From Streptomyces sp. SID12488 (GTDB taxonomy: Bacteria > Actinomycetota > Actinomycetes > Streptomycetales > Streptomycetaceae), in the NCBI RefSeq assembly GCF_010548275.1, contig NZ_JAAGLT010000044.1, positions 1 to 59,336 on the forward strand: a stretch of 59,336 nt of DNA. The letters are read 5' to 3'. A program made the translations under genes and the position numbers. Shown one piece after another: positions 1-8,986 of this stretch (the first letter of the stretch is position 1; every line of letters begins with the position of its first letter). Below the pieces are notes generated by a model. The model did no database searches. It was not told the DNA's origin and saw only the letters and a list, made by a program, of their open reading frames with translations.

Positions 1-1180
1 GCAACTGCCCGGAGTCCAGGCGGTGCGCGGCCACGGCCTCGGCGAGCGCTGCCGCGTCGCCGGTCCCGAAGCCGTCACCCGAGGCACGGCCGAGGGCGTA
101 CCGCCAGCGCGCGGCCTGCCGTTCGGGCGAGGGCGCCGGCACGGTCAGGACGACGGGGCTGTCGGCCGCCCACTCCGGGGCCCAGCCGACGGTGCCGTGC
201 GTGAACAGGGGGATCCCCCGCAGCGCCGCGCACAACGCCCCGAGCGTGCGGGCCCGTTCGGTGGGTTCGCCGGGCAGCGCCTCCAGTGGGCCGAGGACGA
301 CTCCGGCGCCGGTCAGGCGGGCTTCGAGGGCGGCGATCCGGGCGAGTTCCGGTACGTCGCCGGAGCGGCGGGCGAGCGCCGTCGCGTCCAGGACGAGCGG
401 ACGCAGCCCGGCCGCGCTCAGGGCGGCGATGGCCAGCCCCGCCGCGTCGCCACCCCGGCTGCGCAGATGGACGAGGCCGACGCCGGTCCCGGCGGCGGCC
501 GACGCCCGGTGGACGTCCGGCGTCCCGGCGGTCAGGTCCTCGCGGGCCTCGCCGAGCACCCCGGTGAGCCGGGCGTCGGGCCGCGCGCTGCCCAGCAGAT
601 GCCCGGTGACCCGGTCGGGCACCACCAACACCCTTGACAGCGGCGGCCGTTCCGGCTCAGTGATCTCCACCAGGCCCCCCGCGACCAGCGGTGCTCCGGG
701 AGCGAGCCGGAACCGGGCGGCTGCCGCCCCGCCCAGCCCGCACAGCTCCAGGGCGAGCCCGACCGTGGGCCGCCGGCGCGTCAGGTCGTCGTTGAGGTAG
801 CCGTAGAGCCGCTCGAACCGGGCGTCGAGGTCGGGCACCACCGTGACCAGCAGTAGATCCAGGTCCAGCGCGGACAGCCCGAACCGCCGGGCGAGTCCGT
901 CGAGGACGGACCCGGCGGGCGGCTGCCAGGGCTCCTGCGCGGGTACGCCAAGGCCGCCGGGCTCGTCCAGGACACGGTCGACCGCGTCGGGGGTGAGGTA
1001 CTGGCCGAGGTACGGGTCATCGGGGTCGGGGTCGGCGGCGCGACGGACGGCCACGGCACGCCGTACCCGGGCCTCGACCAACTGGAGCCGCGACCAAAGG
1101 TGTTCCACGTCGACGGAGACGGACTGGCCGTCGACGGATACGGAGTCGGCGACCAACTCGGTTTCGATGGTGTGCGTCAC
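1..1180 (-). CDS. CIS-associated AAA+ ATPase, N-terminal part (cut by window edge)
   Basis: Starts at a GTG and runs off the left edge; about 393 residues are visible. The segment around residues 100-145 (LLLVTVVPDLDARFERLYGY, then RRRPTVGLALELC) is typical of the N-terminal domain of the AAA+ ATPase found in extracellular/cytoplasmic contractile injection loci. The Walker A/B core must lie outside the window. Its GTG overlaps the stop of the mini-ORF upstream (GTGA), which itself overlaps DUF4255, so the whole string is probably translationally coupled. In Streptomyces such ATPases belong to the phage-tail-like CIS linked to cell death and development. The family call rests on recognition of the N-terminal domain and of the neighbours; the function of the ATPase within CIS is not settled. 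Confidence 0.8.
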   Translation of the reverse strand, partial: MTHTIETELVADSVSVDGQSVSVDVEHLWSRLQLVEARVRRAVAVRRAADPDPDDPYLGQYLTPDAVDRVLDEPGGLGVPAQEPWQPPAGSVLDGLARRFGLSALDLDLLLVTVVPDLDARFERLYGYLNDDLTRRRPTVGLALELCGLGGAAAARFRLAPGAPLVAGGLVEITEPERPPLSRVLVVPDRVTGHLLGSARPDARLTGVLGEAREDLTAGTPDVHRASAAAGTGVGLVHLRSRGGDAAGLAIAALSAAGLRPLVLDATALARRSGDVPELARIAALEARLTGAGVVLGPLEALPGEPTERARTLGALCAALRGIPLFTHGTVGWAPEWAADSPVVLTVPAPSPERQAARWRYALGRASGDGFGTGDAAALAEAVAAHRLDSGQL

Positions 1181-1382
1181 GGCTTACGGTCCCCTCGGCG
1201 GCGACGGCGGGCGGGGACGGAGGCACCACGGACGGCCACGGCATGGCGTACCCGATCCTCGACCAACTGGAGCCGCGCCCACAGGTTTTCCACGTCGGTG
1301 GACACGGAGTCGGCGACGACGACAGGTTCGACGGTGTGCGTCACGGCTGGCGGTCCCCCCGGTGACGGCGACGGGCGGGGGC
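1043..1382. repeat. Imperfect tandem duplication at the ATPase start
   Basis: Two copies, about 1043-1217 and 1228-1382, share long matching stretches such as GACGGCCACGGCA and GTGTGCGTCACGGC. The copies differ by about 21 bp, because the downstream ATPase copy carries an extra 7-codon internal repeat (SVSVDGQ/SVSVDVE). The boundaries are approximate. Confidence 0.8.
1177..1344 (-). CDS. 55-aa mini-ORF, duplicated start of the CIS ATPase
   Basis: A short GTG-initiated frame encoding about 55 residues. Its first 43 residues (VTHTVEPVVVADSVSTDVE, then NLWARLQLVEDRVRHAVAVR) closely copy the start of the ATPase immediately downstream (VTHTIETELVADSVSVD...HLWSRLQLVEARVRRAVAVR). The tail ARRRRRGDRKP resembles the C-terminal tail of DUF4255 (ARRRHRGDRQP). 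It is therefore a product of tandem duplication. It has GTGA overlaps with DUF4255 upstream and with the ATPase downstream, so coupling through the string is preserved. It may be a functionless by-product or a translational relay. Confidence 0.6.
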   Translation of the reverse strand: MTHTVEPVVVADSVSTDVENLWARLQLVEDRVRHAVAVRGASVPARRRRRGDRKP

Positions 1383-2051
1383 GGGGCCCCGTTCGCGCGG
1401 GCCGGCGAGGCCGCCGGCCGGGCCCGGGTCGGTCGCCTCCTTGTAGCGCAGCCGGCGGCCCGGCGTCGGCTCCCCGGTCTCGCTCCGGGTCGCCGAGCGC
1501 ACGACGAGGCCTTCGGTGACCGGCGGCGCGGTCTCCGTGGTCACACCGGCGAGCGGCGCGCTCACCCGGACCTGGAGCGAGGCCTTCAGCTCGCCGCCGA
1601 GCGCCGACCACACGTCGGCGGCGGCCGGTGCGTCGAGCCCGGTCCCGCCGGCGTTCAGTCCCACCGTCAGACCGAGCTCGGCGAGCGAGCCGGTGAGCAG
1701 GCGGGCGGGCAGGGTGTCGCCGGCCACCAGAGTCGCCAACACCTGGGAGAGCAGGCGGTGTTCGTCCTGCGGGCGGCTCGCCCACGCCGTGACCAGGTAC
1801 GTCAGCTCGAACCAGCGTGGCGGGGTCCGCCGCGCCACCAGGTGGCCGTCGGCGTCGTACACCTCACCGGCGCCGCTGCCGCGCCGGACGGCGTCCTCCC
1901 GGATGTCGTAGAGGAAGACGCAGACGGTGGGGGCGCTGCGGCGCGAGGCCCAGTCCCGGGTGGGTGCGTCGAGGACCACATCGACGCCCGACGCCTCCAG
2001 GCCGGCCTCGCCGAGCAGCCGGCGCAGCGCCTCGTCGACCTCGTGGATCAC
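1341..2051 (-). CDS. DUF4255 domain protein (CIS locus)
   Basis: A 236-residue protein beginning with GTG (IHEVDEALRRLLGEAG...). The N-terminal two thirds match the DUF4255 family, a standard member of phage-tail-like contractile injection clusters. By established knowledge of those clusters it is linked to tail completion or capping; nothing in the sequence proves that here. The C-terminal 40 residues are Pro/Gly/Arg-rich and low in complexity (PAPARRRHRGDRQP), and that tail is part of the tandem duplication described nearby. Its start overlaps the stop of the secreted beta-propeller gene upstream by GTGA, and its stop overlaps the mini-ORF. Confidence 0.85.
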   Translation of the reverse strand: MIHEVDEALRRLLGEAGLEASGVDVVLDAPTRDWASRRSAPTVCVFLYDIREDAVRRGSGAGEVYDADGHLVARRTPPRWFELTYLVTAWASRPQDEHRLLSQVLATLVAGDTLPARLLTGSLAELGLTVGLNAGGTGLDAPAAADVWSALGGELKASLQVRVSAPLAGVTTETAPPVTEGLVVRSATRSETGEPTPGRRLRYKEATDPGPAGGLAGPRERGPAPARRRHRGDRQP

Positions 2052-5000
2052 CGGCGGGTCACCTCGTCGGGCGGCTGGATGGTCCCGCTGACCACCAGGA
2101 AGTCGGTCTTCACCGGTGAGAACCCGGGGCCCTTGGCGGTGATGACGCGCGGTCCGGTCTGGTCCTTGGCGAGGATGAGCAGCTGGCCGATGAAGGTGCC
2201 GTCCCGCTTCGGCACGGTCGGCGGCGCCGCCGCGGTGATCCCCGGATTCCAGGTGAACCGCACCGGCACTCCCGGCGGGAAGTCCTTGCCGCGCACCGAG
2301 GTGACGAAGCCGGGCTTGCCGATCGCCGGTACCGCGACGATCCGGGGCTGGAGGATGCGCAGCCGCTGCCGGGCGGTGTTGTCGTTCTTGTCGGCGTCCG
2401 TCCCGGTGGTGGTGAGAACGCCGGTGACCTGGCCGGTCGTTGCCTTGTCGGGGCTGAGGACGACCTGTACGACGGTGCTCGCACCCGGGTTCAGGTCCGG
2501 CAGCGCGCACACCCAGGAGGCGTCGCAGCCCGCCGGCGGCCCGCTGTCCGGGATGCCCTTGGGAAGGCCGACGCGCAGCCGCAGCCCGGTCGCCAGCGCG
2601 TTGCGGCCGTTGCGCACCGTGTACGTCACCACGACACGGCCGCCGACGTAGCCGGGGTTCGGCTGGGCGGTGACCTTCACTCCGGGTCCGGCGTCGGGCG
2701 CGGGCGGCTCGGCGGGTGCGGGCGGCTCGGCGGGCACCGTGGGCACGGTGGGCACCGTCATGGTCGGCGTCGGGGTCGGAGTGGGCGTCGGCGGGGCCTC
2801 GCGTACCGGGACCAGGGTCCGGCCGGTGTTGTCGCTGGGCTCCGGGTCCAGGACCGTTCCGGTGACCGACCAGTCGACCGGCTGGTCGCCGACGGTGACC
2901 CCGGTGAGGGTGACGGTCACCGGGACGGTGGTGCCCGGCACCACCACGCCGACGTCGCACTGGAGCGAGGCGGCCTCGCAGGTGCCCCCGGGCCAGGTCA
3001 CCCCGGTGACCTGCACACCGATGGGCGGGGCGATGGTGAGCGTGGTGCCGGGGGAGGCGGCGGGTCCGTTGTTCACCACGTCGACCTGGACCGTGGTGGA
3101 GTCGCCGACCGTGACCTCCGGGGCGGTGCCGGGCGCCTGGACCGCGAGGTCCACGGACTGCTGGACGCTGGGTTCCTTCTGCCGGCCCGGGAGGGTGCTG
3201 GTGAGCGGGATGAGGGCACCCGATTCGACGTCCAACAGGCTCAGCTTCTCGGGGGTGTTGACCGCAATCCTGGCCCGCGAGCTGATGACCAGGCTCTCCC
3301 CGTCGGCCGTCCACGCGGCGTCGCGCGGCTGGAACGGTCCGGTGTCCGGGGGGCCCGGCAGCGGCCGGCCGCAGGCCCCGGGCAGGTCGACGGCGGAGGC
3401 GGGCGACAGCACCCGGCAGTCGGCGCCCGTGAGGGAGGTGAGCAGGATGCCGCCCCCCTGGTCGACCTGGCCGCCGCCGCTCTTGCGGTTGAAGGCGATG
3501 CTGGTCCCGTCCGGCGAGAACGCCGGGCTGTCGTCGATGACCTCGCAGCTGCCCGGGCAGATCGCGGAACTCAGGTCGCGCTGCCGGGCCAGGTCGGTCA
3601 CGGGCACGGTCCAGATGTGCTTGTTGCCGCCGCCCCCGTCGATCACCTCGCTGCGGGTGAAGGCCAGGGTGGTGCCGTCGGAGGACCAGGTGGGCTGGGC
3701 GTCGCGGCCCGTCTGCTCCCCGGTCGGCGGGGTGACCTCGCCGGTGATCGCGCCGGTGACCGCGTCCGCGACGAGGATGCGGCTGGGACCCGCGGCGTCA
3801 CCGACGCCGCCCGGCGAAGTCCGGGTGAAGGCAAGGGACTTGCCGTCCGGGGAGAACGTCGGGTCGGTGTCCCAGTCCGTCGCCGCGCGTCCCGCGAGGG
3901 GCATGGGCGCAGCGTTGGAGCCGTCGGCGTCCACCAGCCAGATCCGCTCGATCCGCCGCCCGTCGGCGTCGGTCTCGAAGCGGGTGACGACGATCCGGCG
4001 GCCGTCGGGCGTGTAGTTCTGCCGCTCGGTCCACGGGTCGTACCCGGCGGCGGGCTGGAACAGCGGGTCCTTGGCGGGATCGGTGTTGGTGTCGGCCGCC
4101 GGGTCCTCGTTGAGGATCGTCAGCCCCAGGTCGCGCGGGTCGGACCCGTCCGCCCTGGCGTCCTGCAGCGTCACCACGTGCGGGCCGGCCGCCGAGGTGC
4201 GCTCGACCACCACGCCGCCGCCTTCGAGCGGACCGGACCAGGTGACCGTGGAGACCTCCCGGTCCTCGTTCAGCACGAGCGAGGGGACCTGGTCGAGGTG
4301 GGCGATCGTCCGGAACACATGGTCCCAGTCGCCCTCGCACTCACACGTGATCTCGGGGCTCAGGAACACCAGACCGTCCCCGTCGGGCAGCCAGGCTGCC
4401 CCGTGGGCACGCCACTGTGCCTGCGCGCCCCCGAGCAGTACCTCGTCACCGTTCGCGTTCGCGTTCGCCACCCGCAACCGGGGCACGCTCTGCCCGTCGG
4501 TGGTGGTCGTGGCCGTGTACGCGATCCAGTCCCGGTTCTCGTCGTCGTTCACCGGGTTCCACGCGGGTTCGGTGGCCGTGCCGTTCGCCGGGTCGGTGAT
4601 CCGGACGGCGGTGCCGCCGGCCAGCGGCCGTACGTAGACCTGCTCCCCGGTCAGTGCGTCGCTGTCGCTCGCGTACGCCAGTCGCTGCCCTTCGGGGGAG
4701 ACCGTCGGGCTCTCCTCGTTCGCGGGCGTGTCCGTGAGCCGCGTCAGGCCGGTGCCGTCGGTGCGCACCAGCCACAGGTCGCGCTGCGTCCCGCCACCCG
4801 GACCCGCGGACTCGGCCGCGTCGAACACCACGGCCGTGCCGTCCGGCGTCAGCCGGGGGTGCGCCGCGTCCAGACCGCTGGTCAGACGCCGTACGGAACC
4901 GTCGGCGGACCGCAGGTAGATCTGCGGGGTCTCCTCGTCGCGCAGGCTCGCGAAGACCAACTGGTCGCCGAGGGCGGACGGCTGGACGTCCTGGTGGGCC

Positions 5001-5239
5001 GGTCCCGCACCGAACAGGGGGGTACTGGAGGTCGTGGTGGCCACCTGGCCGAGACTGCGGTGCCGGGTGCCGGCGTACGCCATCCGGGTGTTCGCGGGGT
5101 CGGCGGCCACGGCCCGCGTCGCGGATTCGGCGCTGCCCGGCCCGGAGGCCGCCGTCACCCCGAGCAGTGGGACGAGCAGCAGCAACGCCATACCGGGTCT
5201 TCCCAGGCGGTACCGCCCGCCGGGGCCAGCGGTTCGCAT
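2048..5239 (-). CDS. Large secreted TolB-like beta-propeller/CARDB-type protein
   Basis: A 1063-residue protein. Start chosen at the ATG with GGAGAC upstream. Residues 1-40 form a signal peptide (hydrophobic MALLLLVPLLGVTAAS). Residues about 60-640 contain repeated WD40-like/PD40 motifs (LTPDGTAVVFDA, VSPEGQRLAYASD, FSPDGKSLAFTR, FSPDGTSIAFNRK), as in TolB propellers. Then come a DUF11/CARDB-like beta domain (VQVDVVNNGPAASPG), a Pro-Thr linker, a second such domain, and a third beta domain near the C-terminus. It heads the string that continues into DUF4255 and the ATPase, so it is expressed with CIS genes although the protein itself is exported. Its binding partner is unknown. Confidence 0.85.
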   Translation of the reverse strand: MRTAGPGGRYRLGRPGMALLLLVPLLGVTAASGPGSAESATRAVAADPANTRMAYAGTRHRSLGQVATTTSSTPLFGAGPAHQDVQPSALGDQLVFASLRDEETPQIYLRSADGSVRRLTSGLDAAHPRLTPDGTAVVFDAAESAGPGGGTQRDLWLVRTDGTGLTRLTDTPANEESPTVSPEGQRLAYASDSDALTGEQVYVRPLAGGTAVRITDPANGTATEPAWNPVNDDENRDWIAYTATTTTDGQSVPRLRVANANANGDEVLLGGAQAQWRAHGAAWLPDGDGLVFLSPEITCECEGDWDHVFRTIAHLDQVPSLVLNEDREVSTVTWSGPLEGGGVVVERTSAAGPHVVTLQDARADGSDPRDLGLTILNEDPAADTNTDPAKDPLFQPAAGYDPWTERQNYTPDGRRIVVTRFETDADGRRIERIWLVDADGSNAAPMPLAGRAATDWDTDPTFSPDGKSLAFTRTSPGGVGDAAGPSRILVADAVTGAITGEVTPPTGEQTGRDAQPTWSSDGTTLAFTRSEVIDGGGGNKHIWTVPVTDLARQRDLSSAICPGSCEVIDDSPAFSPDGTSIAFNRKSGGGQVDQGGGILLTSLTGADCRVLSPASAVDLPGACGRPLPGPPDTGPFQPRDAAWTADGESLVISSRARIAVNTPEKLSLLDVESGALIPLTSTLPGRQKEPSVQQSVDLAVQAPGTAPEVTVGDSTTVQVDVVNNGPAASPGTTLTIAPPIGVQVTGVTWPGGTCEAASLQCDVGVVVPGTTVPVTVTLTGVTVGDQPVDWSVTGTVLDPEPSDNTGRTLVPVREAPPTPTPTPTPTMTVPTVPTVPAEPPAPAEPPAPDAGPGVKVTAQPNPGYVGGRVVVTYTVRNGRNALATGLRLRVGLPKGIPDSGPPAGCDASWVCALPDLNPGASTVVQVVLSPDKATTGQVTGVLTTTGTDADKNDNTARQRLRILQPRIVAVPAIGKPGFVTSVRGKDFPPGVPVRFTWNPGITAAAPPTVPKRDGTFIGQLLILAKDQTGPRVITAKGPGFSPVKTDFLVVSGTIQPPDEVTRR

Positions 5240-5386
5240 TGCGGGTCTCCCTCGCGGTCTGGTGCGGCACATGGATGTGCCCCCACCACCCTGCGACGAC
5301 CGCGCACGACGCGGCAGGGGGACGGGGCCGTACCTGGGGGAAACGTGCGGTGCGCTTTCGGGCAGCACCGACGTACCCCGCTGTCG

Positions 5387-6079
5387 TCAGATGAGTCCGT
5401 TCCGCAGCGCGTAGCCCACCGCATGGGTCCGGTTGCGCAGTTGGAGCCGGGTGATGATCTCGTGCAGGACGTTCTTGACGGTCCGTTCGGAGTACGCGGT
5501 CTTGCGGGCTATCTCCGCGGTGTCCAGGCCCTCCGACACCAGGCGGAGCATGTCCGCCTCCCGTGTGGTCAGCGTGGACAGGGACAGGCCCTGCGGATCG
5601 AGCGACGAGCGCTGAAGGCTGCCGACCTGCGCGAGCAGCTTGCCGAGCAGGTCACCGGGGAGCACTCCCTCGCCGTTGGCCGTCGCGAGGACCAGGTGGA
5701 CGAGCCGGTCCTGGTCGGCCTCGGCGCGCCGCAGCACCGCCGAGACGCCGCACTCGATGACGCGTTGCAGCGCGCCGGAGCCGAGGGTGCCGACCACAAG
5801 GCCCACCTGGGTGGCGGAGTTGAGCCGCAGCCGGTGCAGCAGGGCGGCCACGTCGTCCTCGACGTTGTCCACGACCACCAGCGACACCTGGGCCCCCTCG
5901 GCATCGGCGTCGGCGAGCAGATCGACCTCGGGTCGCTGGCGTAACTGCTGGACGACACCGACACGCAGGATCGGATCGGCTGCGTAGACGGCCACGGTCA
6001 CCCGCTCCGGCCGACCGGTACGGGAGATCCGGTGCCCGGAACCGACGGTGGTGTGCTCGTAGGAAATGGGGGCAGACAT
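5387..6079 (-). CDS. LuxR-type transcriptional regulator of the CIS locus
   Basis: About 230 residues from the chosen ATG; an in-frame ATG at 6109 is an alternative. The C-terminal 60 residues form a clear LuxR/NarL helix-turn-helix (LTTREADMLRLVSEGLDTAE...YSERTVKNVLHEI). The N-terminal domain has a receiver-like pattern (VTVAVYAADPILRVGVVQQL, then LVVVDNVED) but lacks a convincing full acidic pocket, so it may be an atypical, phosphorylation-independent receiver. It lies between the secreted propeller gene and the divergent membrane-protein gene, well placed to control both. The upstream DNA has repeated GTTCGTG motifs (about 6123-6152). Confidence 0.75.
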   Translation of the reverse strand: MSAPISYEHTTVGSGHRISRTGRPERVTVAVYAADPILRVGVVQQLRQRPEVDLLADADAEGAQVSLVVVDNVEDDVAALLHRLRLNSATQVGLVVGTLGSGALQRVIECGVSAVLRRAEADQDRLVHLVLATANGEGVLPGDLLGKLLAQVGSLQRSSLDPQGLSLSTLTTREADMLRLVSEGLDTAEIARKTAYSERTVKNVLHEIITRLQLRNRTHAVGYALRNGLI

Positions 6080-6330
6080 GGCAGGGGTGTTCTCCTCTGC
6101 GCAGGACATGGGGGGGTTACCTGTTCGTGAGTTCGTGCGTTCTTGAGTTCGTGGGGGGAGGATCGCCGGAGCGGGACGAATACCGGAAGGCGGCGCACGG
6201 GAACCGTCGAGTGACATCAACGACCCACCACTAAAGGCGAGTTGACGGTGCCTTCGCGGGCATCACGACTGCCCGGGTGTTGCCCTCGCGTCTCTCGGCG
6301 CACCCCGGCGGGTGCTTCTACCGTGGGGGC

Positions 6331-7701
6331 GTGACGCCTTCTGCAGCCCCTTCCGGTCCCGGTGCGCCCGGACTCGACATCCCGGTCGTGACAGTGGCCC
6401 CTGGCGGCACTGCCACGACCAGTCTGACAGTCCGCAACGACAGCGACATCGTCGAGGCCTACAGCCTGGAGGTCGTCGGGGACTGTGCCTCCTGGACCAC
6501 CGTGGAACCCGCGCGGGTCTCCCTCTACCCCGGCACCTCCGAGACGGTGACGATCCGTCTGGAACCGCCGCGCTCCCCGGAGATCCGGGCCGGCGAGCTG
6601 CCCCTCGCGATACGGGTCCTGCCGACCGAGCATCCCGACGGGGTACGGGTTCCCGAAACCACCGTGTACGTCGAGGAGTTCCACCAGCTGCGCACCGAGT
6701 TGCAGCCGCGCCGTCGGCGCGGCTGGCTGCGCGGACGCTACCGGCTGGCGGTGCGCAACGAGGGCAACACCCCGGTACAGGTGGGCTTCACCCCCGGCCA
6801 GCCGGGCGAGGAACTGGCGTTCACCTTCAACCCGGCCGGGCCGAAGCTGGAGCCCGGCGAGTCGACCGAGGTCGGGCTGCGGGTCCGTACGGGCAAGCCT
6901 GTGTGGTTCGGCTCCCCGGTGGTCTGGCCGTTCACCCTGACCACCGCCGAGACCGGTGACCAGGACGGGACCCGGCCGGACAGGACCCAGCCGGACGAGA
7001 CCGCCCACCGGCCGCCGCTGGACGCGGAGTTCGTCCAGATCCCCATCTTCCCGAAGTGGCTGCTCGCCGTACTCGCGGTGCTGCTCGCGCTGCTGCTCGC
7101 CTGGTTCACGCTGGTCCGCCCGGCGGTGCGCAGCGCCGCTAAGGAAGCTGCCAACGAGGTGGTCCAGCCGCGCCCCACACCCGCGGAGGAGCAGGCCGGC
7201 GGCGGGCAGACACCCGGCAGCGGTACCGGCGGCGCGAGCCCCTCGCCCGGCGGTCCGGGCCAGGGCCAGAACCCGAGTTCCGGAACAGGCGGAGAAGGCA
7301 TCTCGCCCGGGAACGGGGACGGCGGCACCACGGTCGGCGGCGGTCAGCAGAGCTCGGAGACCATCGACCTGAAGACCACCACGGGGACGACCGAATCCGG
7401 TTTCCACAGGGTGGCCGAGAAGACCGTCTTCGGCGTGACGGACATCGTCGTCGCCAACTTCCAGGGCGACGAAGGGGTGATGACGATCAGCTTCGGCAAC
7501 CGGAAGATCACCACGATCGCCCTGGAAACCTTCCGTAACCAGGACTACCACTGGGTCACCCCCATCAAGATCCCCGCGAACAACACCGTGACCATCGAAG
7601 TGACCTGTGCGAAGCCGGGCACTCCGGCCACCGGCCGACAGGCGAACGAATGTCACGAGGTCCTGAACGTGAGTGGTGTGGTCAGCCGCACCGAGCAGTG
7701 A
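6331..7701 (+). CDS. Single-span membrane protein of the Streptomyces CIS locus
   Basis: A 456-residue protein starting at GTG. The cytoplasmic part (about 1-235) has two beta-sandwich domains (TVAPGGTATTSLTVRNDSDI and RYRLAVRNEGNTPVQVGF), the sort usually annotated as 'hydrolytic protein' although no catalytic motif is visible. One membrane helix is at about 241-262 (LLAVLAVLLALLLAWFTLV). A long Gly/Pro/Ser-rich linker and a C-terminal domain with two Cys (VTCAKPG, NECHEVL) follow. Conserved membrane proteins of this layout occur next to Streptomyces CIS genes; recent work names one CisA, proposed to connect CIS to the membrane. The match to that protein is from memory. It is divergent from the LuxR gene. 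Confidence 0.7.
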   Translation: MTPSAAPSGPGAPGLDIPVVTVAPGGTATTSLTVRNDSDIVEAYSLEVVGDCASWTTVEPARVSLYPGTSETVTIRLEPPRSPEIRAGELPLAIRVLPTEHPDGVRVPETTVYVEEFHQLRTELQPRRRRGWLRGRYRLAVRNEGNTPVQVGFTPGQPGEELAFTFNPAGPKLEPGESTEVGLRVRTGKPVWFGSPVVWPFTLTTAETGDQDGTRPDRTQPDETAHRPPLDAEFVQIPIFPKWLLAVLAVLLALLLAWFTLVRPAVRSAAKEAANEVVQPRPTPAEEQAGGGQTPGSGTGGASPSPGGPGQGQNPSSGTGGEGISPGNGDGGTTVGGGQQSSETIDLKTTTGTTESGFHRVAEKTVFGVTDIVVANFQGDEGVMTISFGNRKITTIALETFRNQDYHWVTPIKIPANNTVTIEVTCAKPGTPATGRQANECHEVLNVSGVVSRTEQ

Positions 7702-7717
7702 ACCGAACCTAAAGTCT

Positions 7718-7735
7718 CCGATCATTTTTGATCGG
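7718..7735. terminator. Hairpin after the CIS membrane protein gene
   Basis: CCGATCA-TTTT-TGATCGG, a perfect 7-bp stem 16 bases after the stop. There is no long T run after it, so it could be either a terminator or a small operator. Confidence 0.4.
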
Positions 7736-8100
7736 TGCCGACTACATCTGTAAAGAGTGGGCACCTGCTCTGTCCAGAAATCGATAACCCTGGTCTCAAA
7801 ACCGGCATCCTGCCGCAGAAGTCACACGCGCACGACACACACAGCACACAAAGCAGCCGGACATACGGGTCGCGCCTGTACACGGTTCGCGTCGAAACGC
7901 CGACGTCCAGAAGACCAGTGGGCCGCGCCGGGAACAGGCGGTCCCGCCGGCACGGTTGCACCGACCGAGGGACCGGCGCCGCGCGGGCGGGGAACACGGA
8001 GACCACGAGGTCGTCCGCCCCGCCAGGAGCCGGGCCCCGGGGTCGCGGTACGCCCGCCGCGCGCTCGGACCACACGTATTTCTGCAGAAGGACTGTTTTC
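7736..8100 (+). other. Noncoding leader of the PIG-L gene
   Basis: About 365 bases with no convincing gene on either strand. The only clear element is AGAAGGA just before the ATG at 8101. The frame of the PIG-L gene is open through this stretch, but it encodes no recognisable domain and has no good ribosome site. Confidence 0.5.
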
Positions 8101-8934
8101 ATGGCTGACCGGCCTCTGACGCTCATGGCAGTGCACGCCCACCCCGACGACGAGGCCACCGGAACCGGAGGAGTCCTCGCGCGGTACGCGGCGGAAGGCA
8201 TCCGCACGGTTCTCGTGACGTGTACCGACGGCGGTTGCGGTGACGGACCGGGGGGTGTCAAGCCGGGTGACCCCGGGCACGATCCGGCGGCGGTCGCCTC
8301 GATGCGCCGTCAGGAACTCCGGGCGAGCTGTGACGTCCTGAAGATCAGCGATCTGGAGATGCTGGACTACGCCGACTCCGGGATGATGGGCTGGCTGAGC
8401 AACGACGCCCCCGGATCCTTCTGGCAGACCCCCGTGCGGGAAGGCGCGGCCCGGCTCGCGGAACTCATGCGGCACTACCGGCCCGATGTGGTCGTCACCT
8501 ACGACGAGAACGGCTTCTACGGCCACCCCGACCACATACAGGCCCACCGCATCACGATGGCGGCGCTGGAGATGACCGCGCTGACACCGAAGGCGTACTG
8601 GACCACGATGCCCCGCTCGACGATGCAGCGGTTCGGCGAGGTCATACGCGAGTTCGGAGAGGACATGCCGGAGCCGGATCCCGCCGAGGCCGCCGCGCTG
8701 GCCGAGATCGGCCTCCCCGACGACGAGATCACCACATGGGTGGACACCATCGCCTTCAGCGGTCAGAAGTTCGACGCGCTGGCCGCGCACGCCAGTCAGG
8801 GCGAGAACATCTTCTTCCTCAAGATGGGCAAGGAGAGGTTCGGCGAGCTGATGGGCACGGAGACCTTCGTACGCGTCCAGGACGCCACCGGCACGGCCCT
8901 ACCCGAGAACGATCTCTTCGCGGGCCTGCGCTGA
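8101..8934 (+). CDS. PIG-L family deacetylase (MshB/Mca-like)
   Basis: A 277-residue cytoplasmic protein with the zinc-binding motif HPDDE at about residues 14-18 and HPDH at about 142-145, as in GlcNAc deacetylases of the PIG-L/LmbE family (mycothiol MshB and Mca, antibiotic deacetylases). The substrate cannot be told from sequence; the segment after HPDDE (TCTDGGCGDGPGG) is not the typical MshB or Mca version, so it may be a paralogue with another substrate. ATG chosen with AGAAGGA at a good distance. It stands alone, followed by a strong bidirectional terminator. Confidence 0.85.
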   Translation: MADRPLTLMAVHAHPDDEATGTGGVLARYAAEGIRTVLVTCTDGGCGDGPGGVKPGDPGHDPAAVASMRRQELRASCDVLKISDLEMLDYADSGMMGWLSNDAPGSFWQTPVREGAARLAELMRHYRPDVVVTYDENGFYGHPDHIQAHRITMAALEMTALTPKAYWTTMPRSTMQRFGEVIREFGEDMPEPDPAEAAALAEIGLPDDEITTWVDTIAFSGQKFDALAAHASQGENIFFLKMGKERFGELMGTETFVRVQDATGTALPENDLFAGLR

Positions 8935-8939
8935 CCCGG

Positions 8940-8980
8940 CCGACCGCCCGGCCGGGGAGCTTTCCCGGCCGGGCGGTCGG
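8940..8980. terminator. Strong bidirectional terminator
   Basis: A 17-bp perfect stem (CCGACCGCCCGGCCGGG and its complement) with a 7-base loop, between the convergent PIG-L and esterase genes. Confidence 0.9.
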
Positions 8981-8986
8981 CAGCCT

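Noticed and set aside
7736..8100. N-terminal extension of the PIG-L protein
   Set aside because: The frame is open upstream, but the extension is low-complexity, and the conserved domain starts right after the ATG at 8101 with a good ribosome site.
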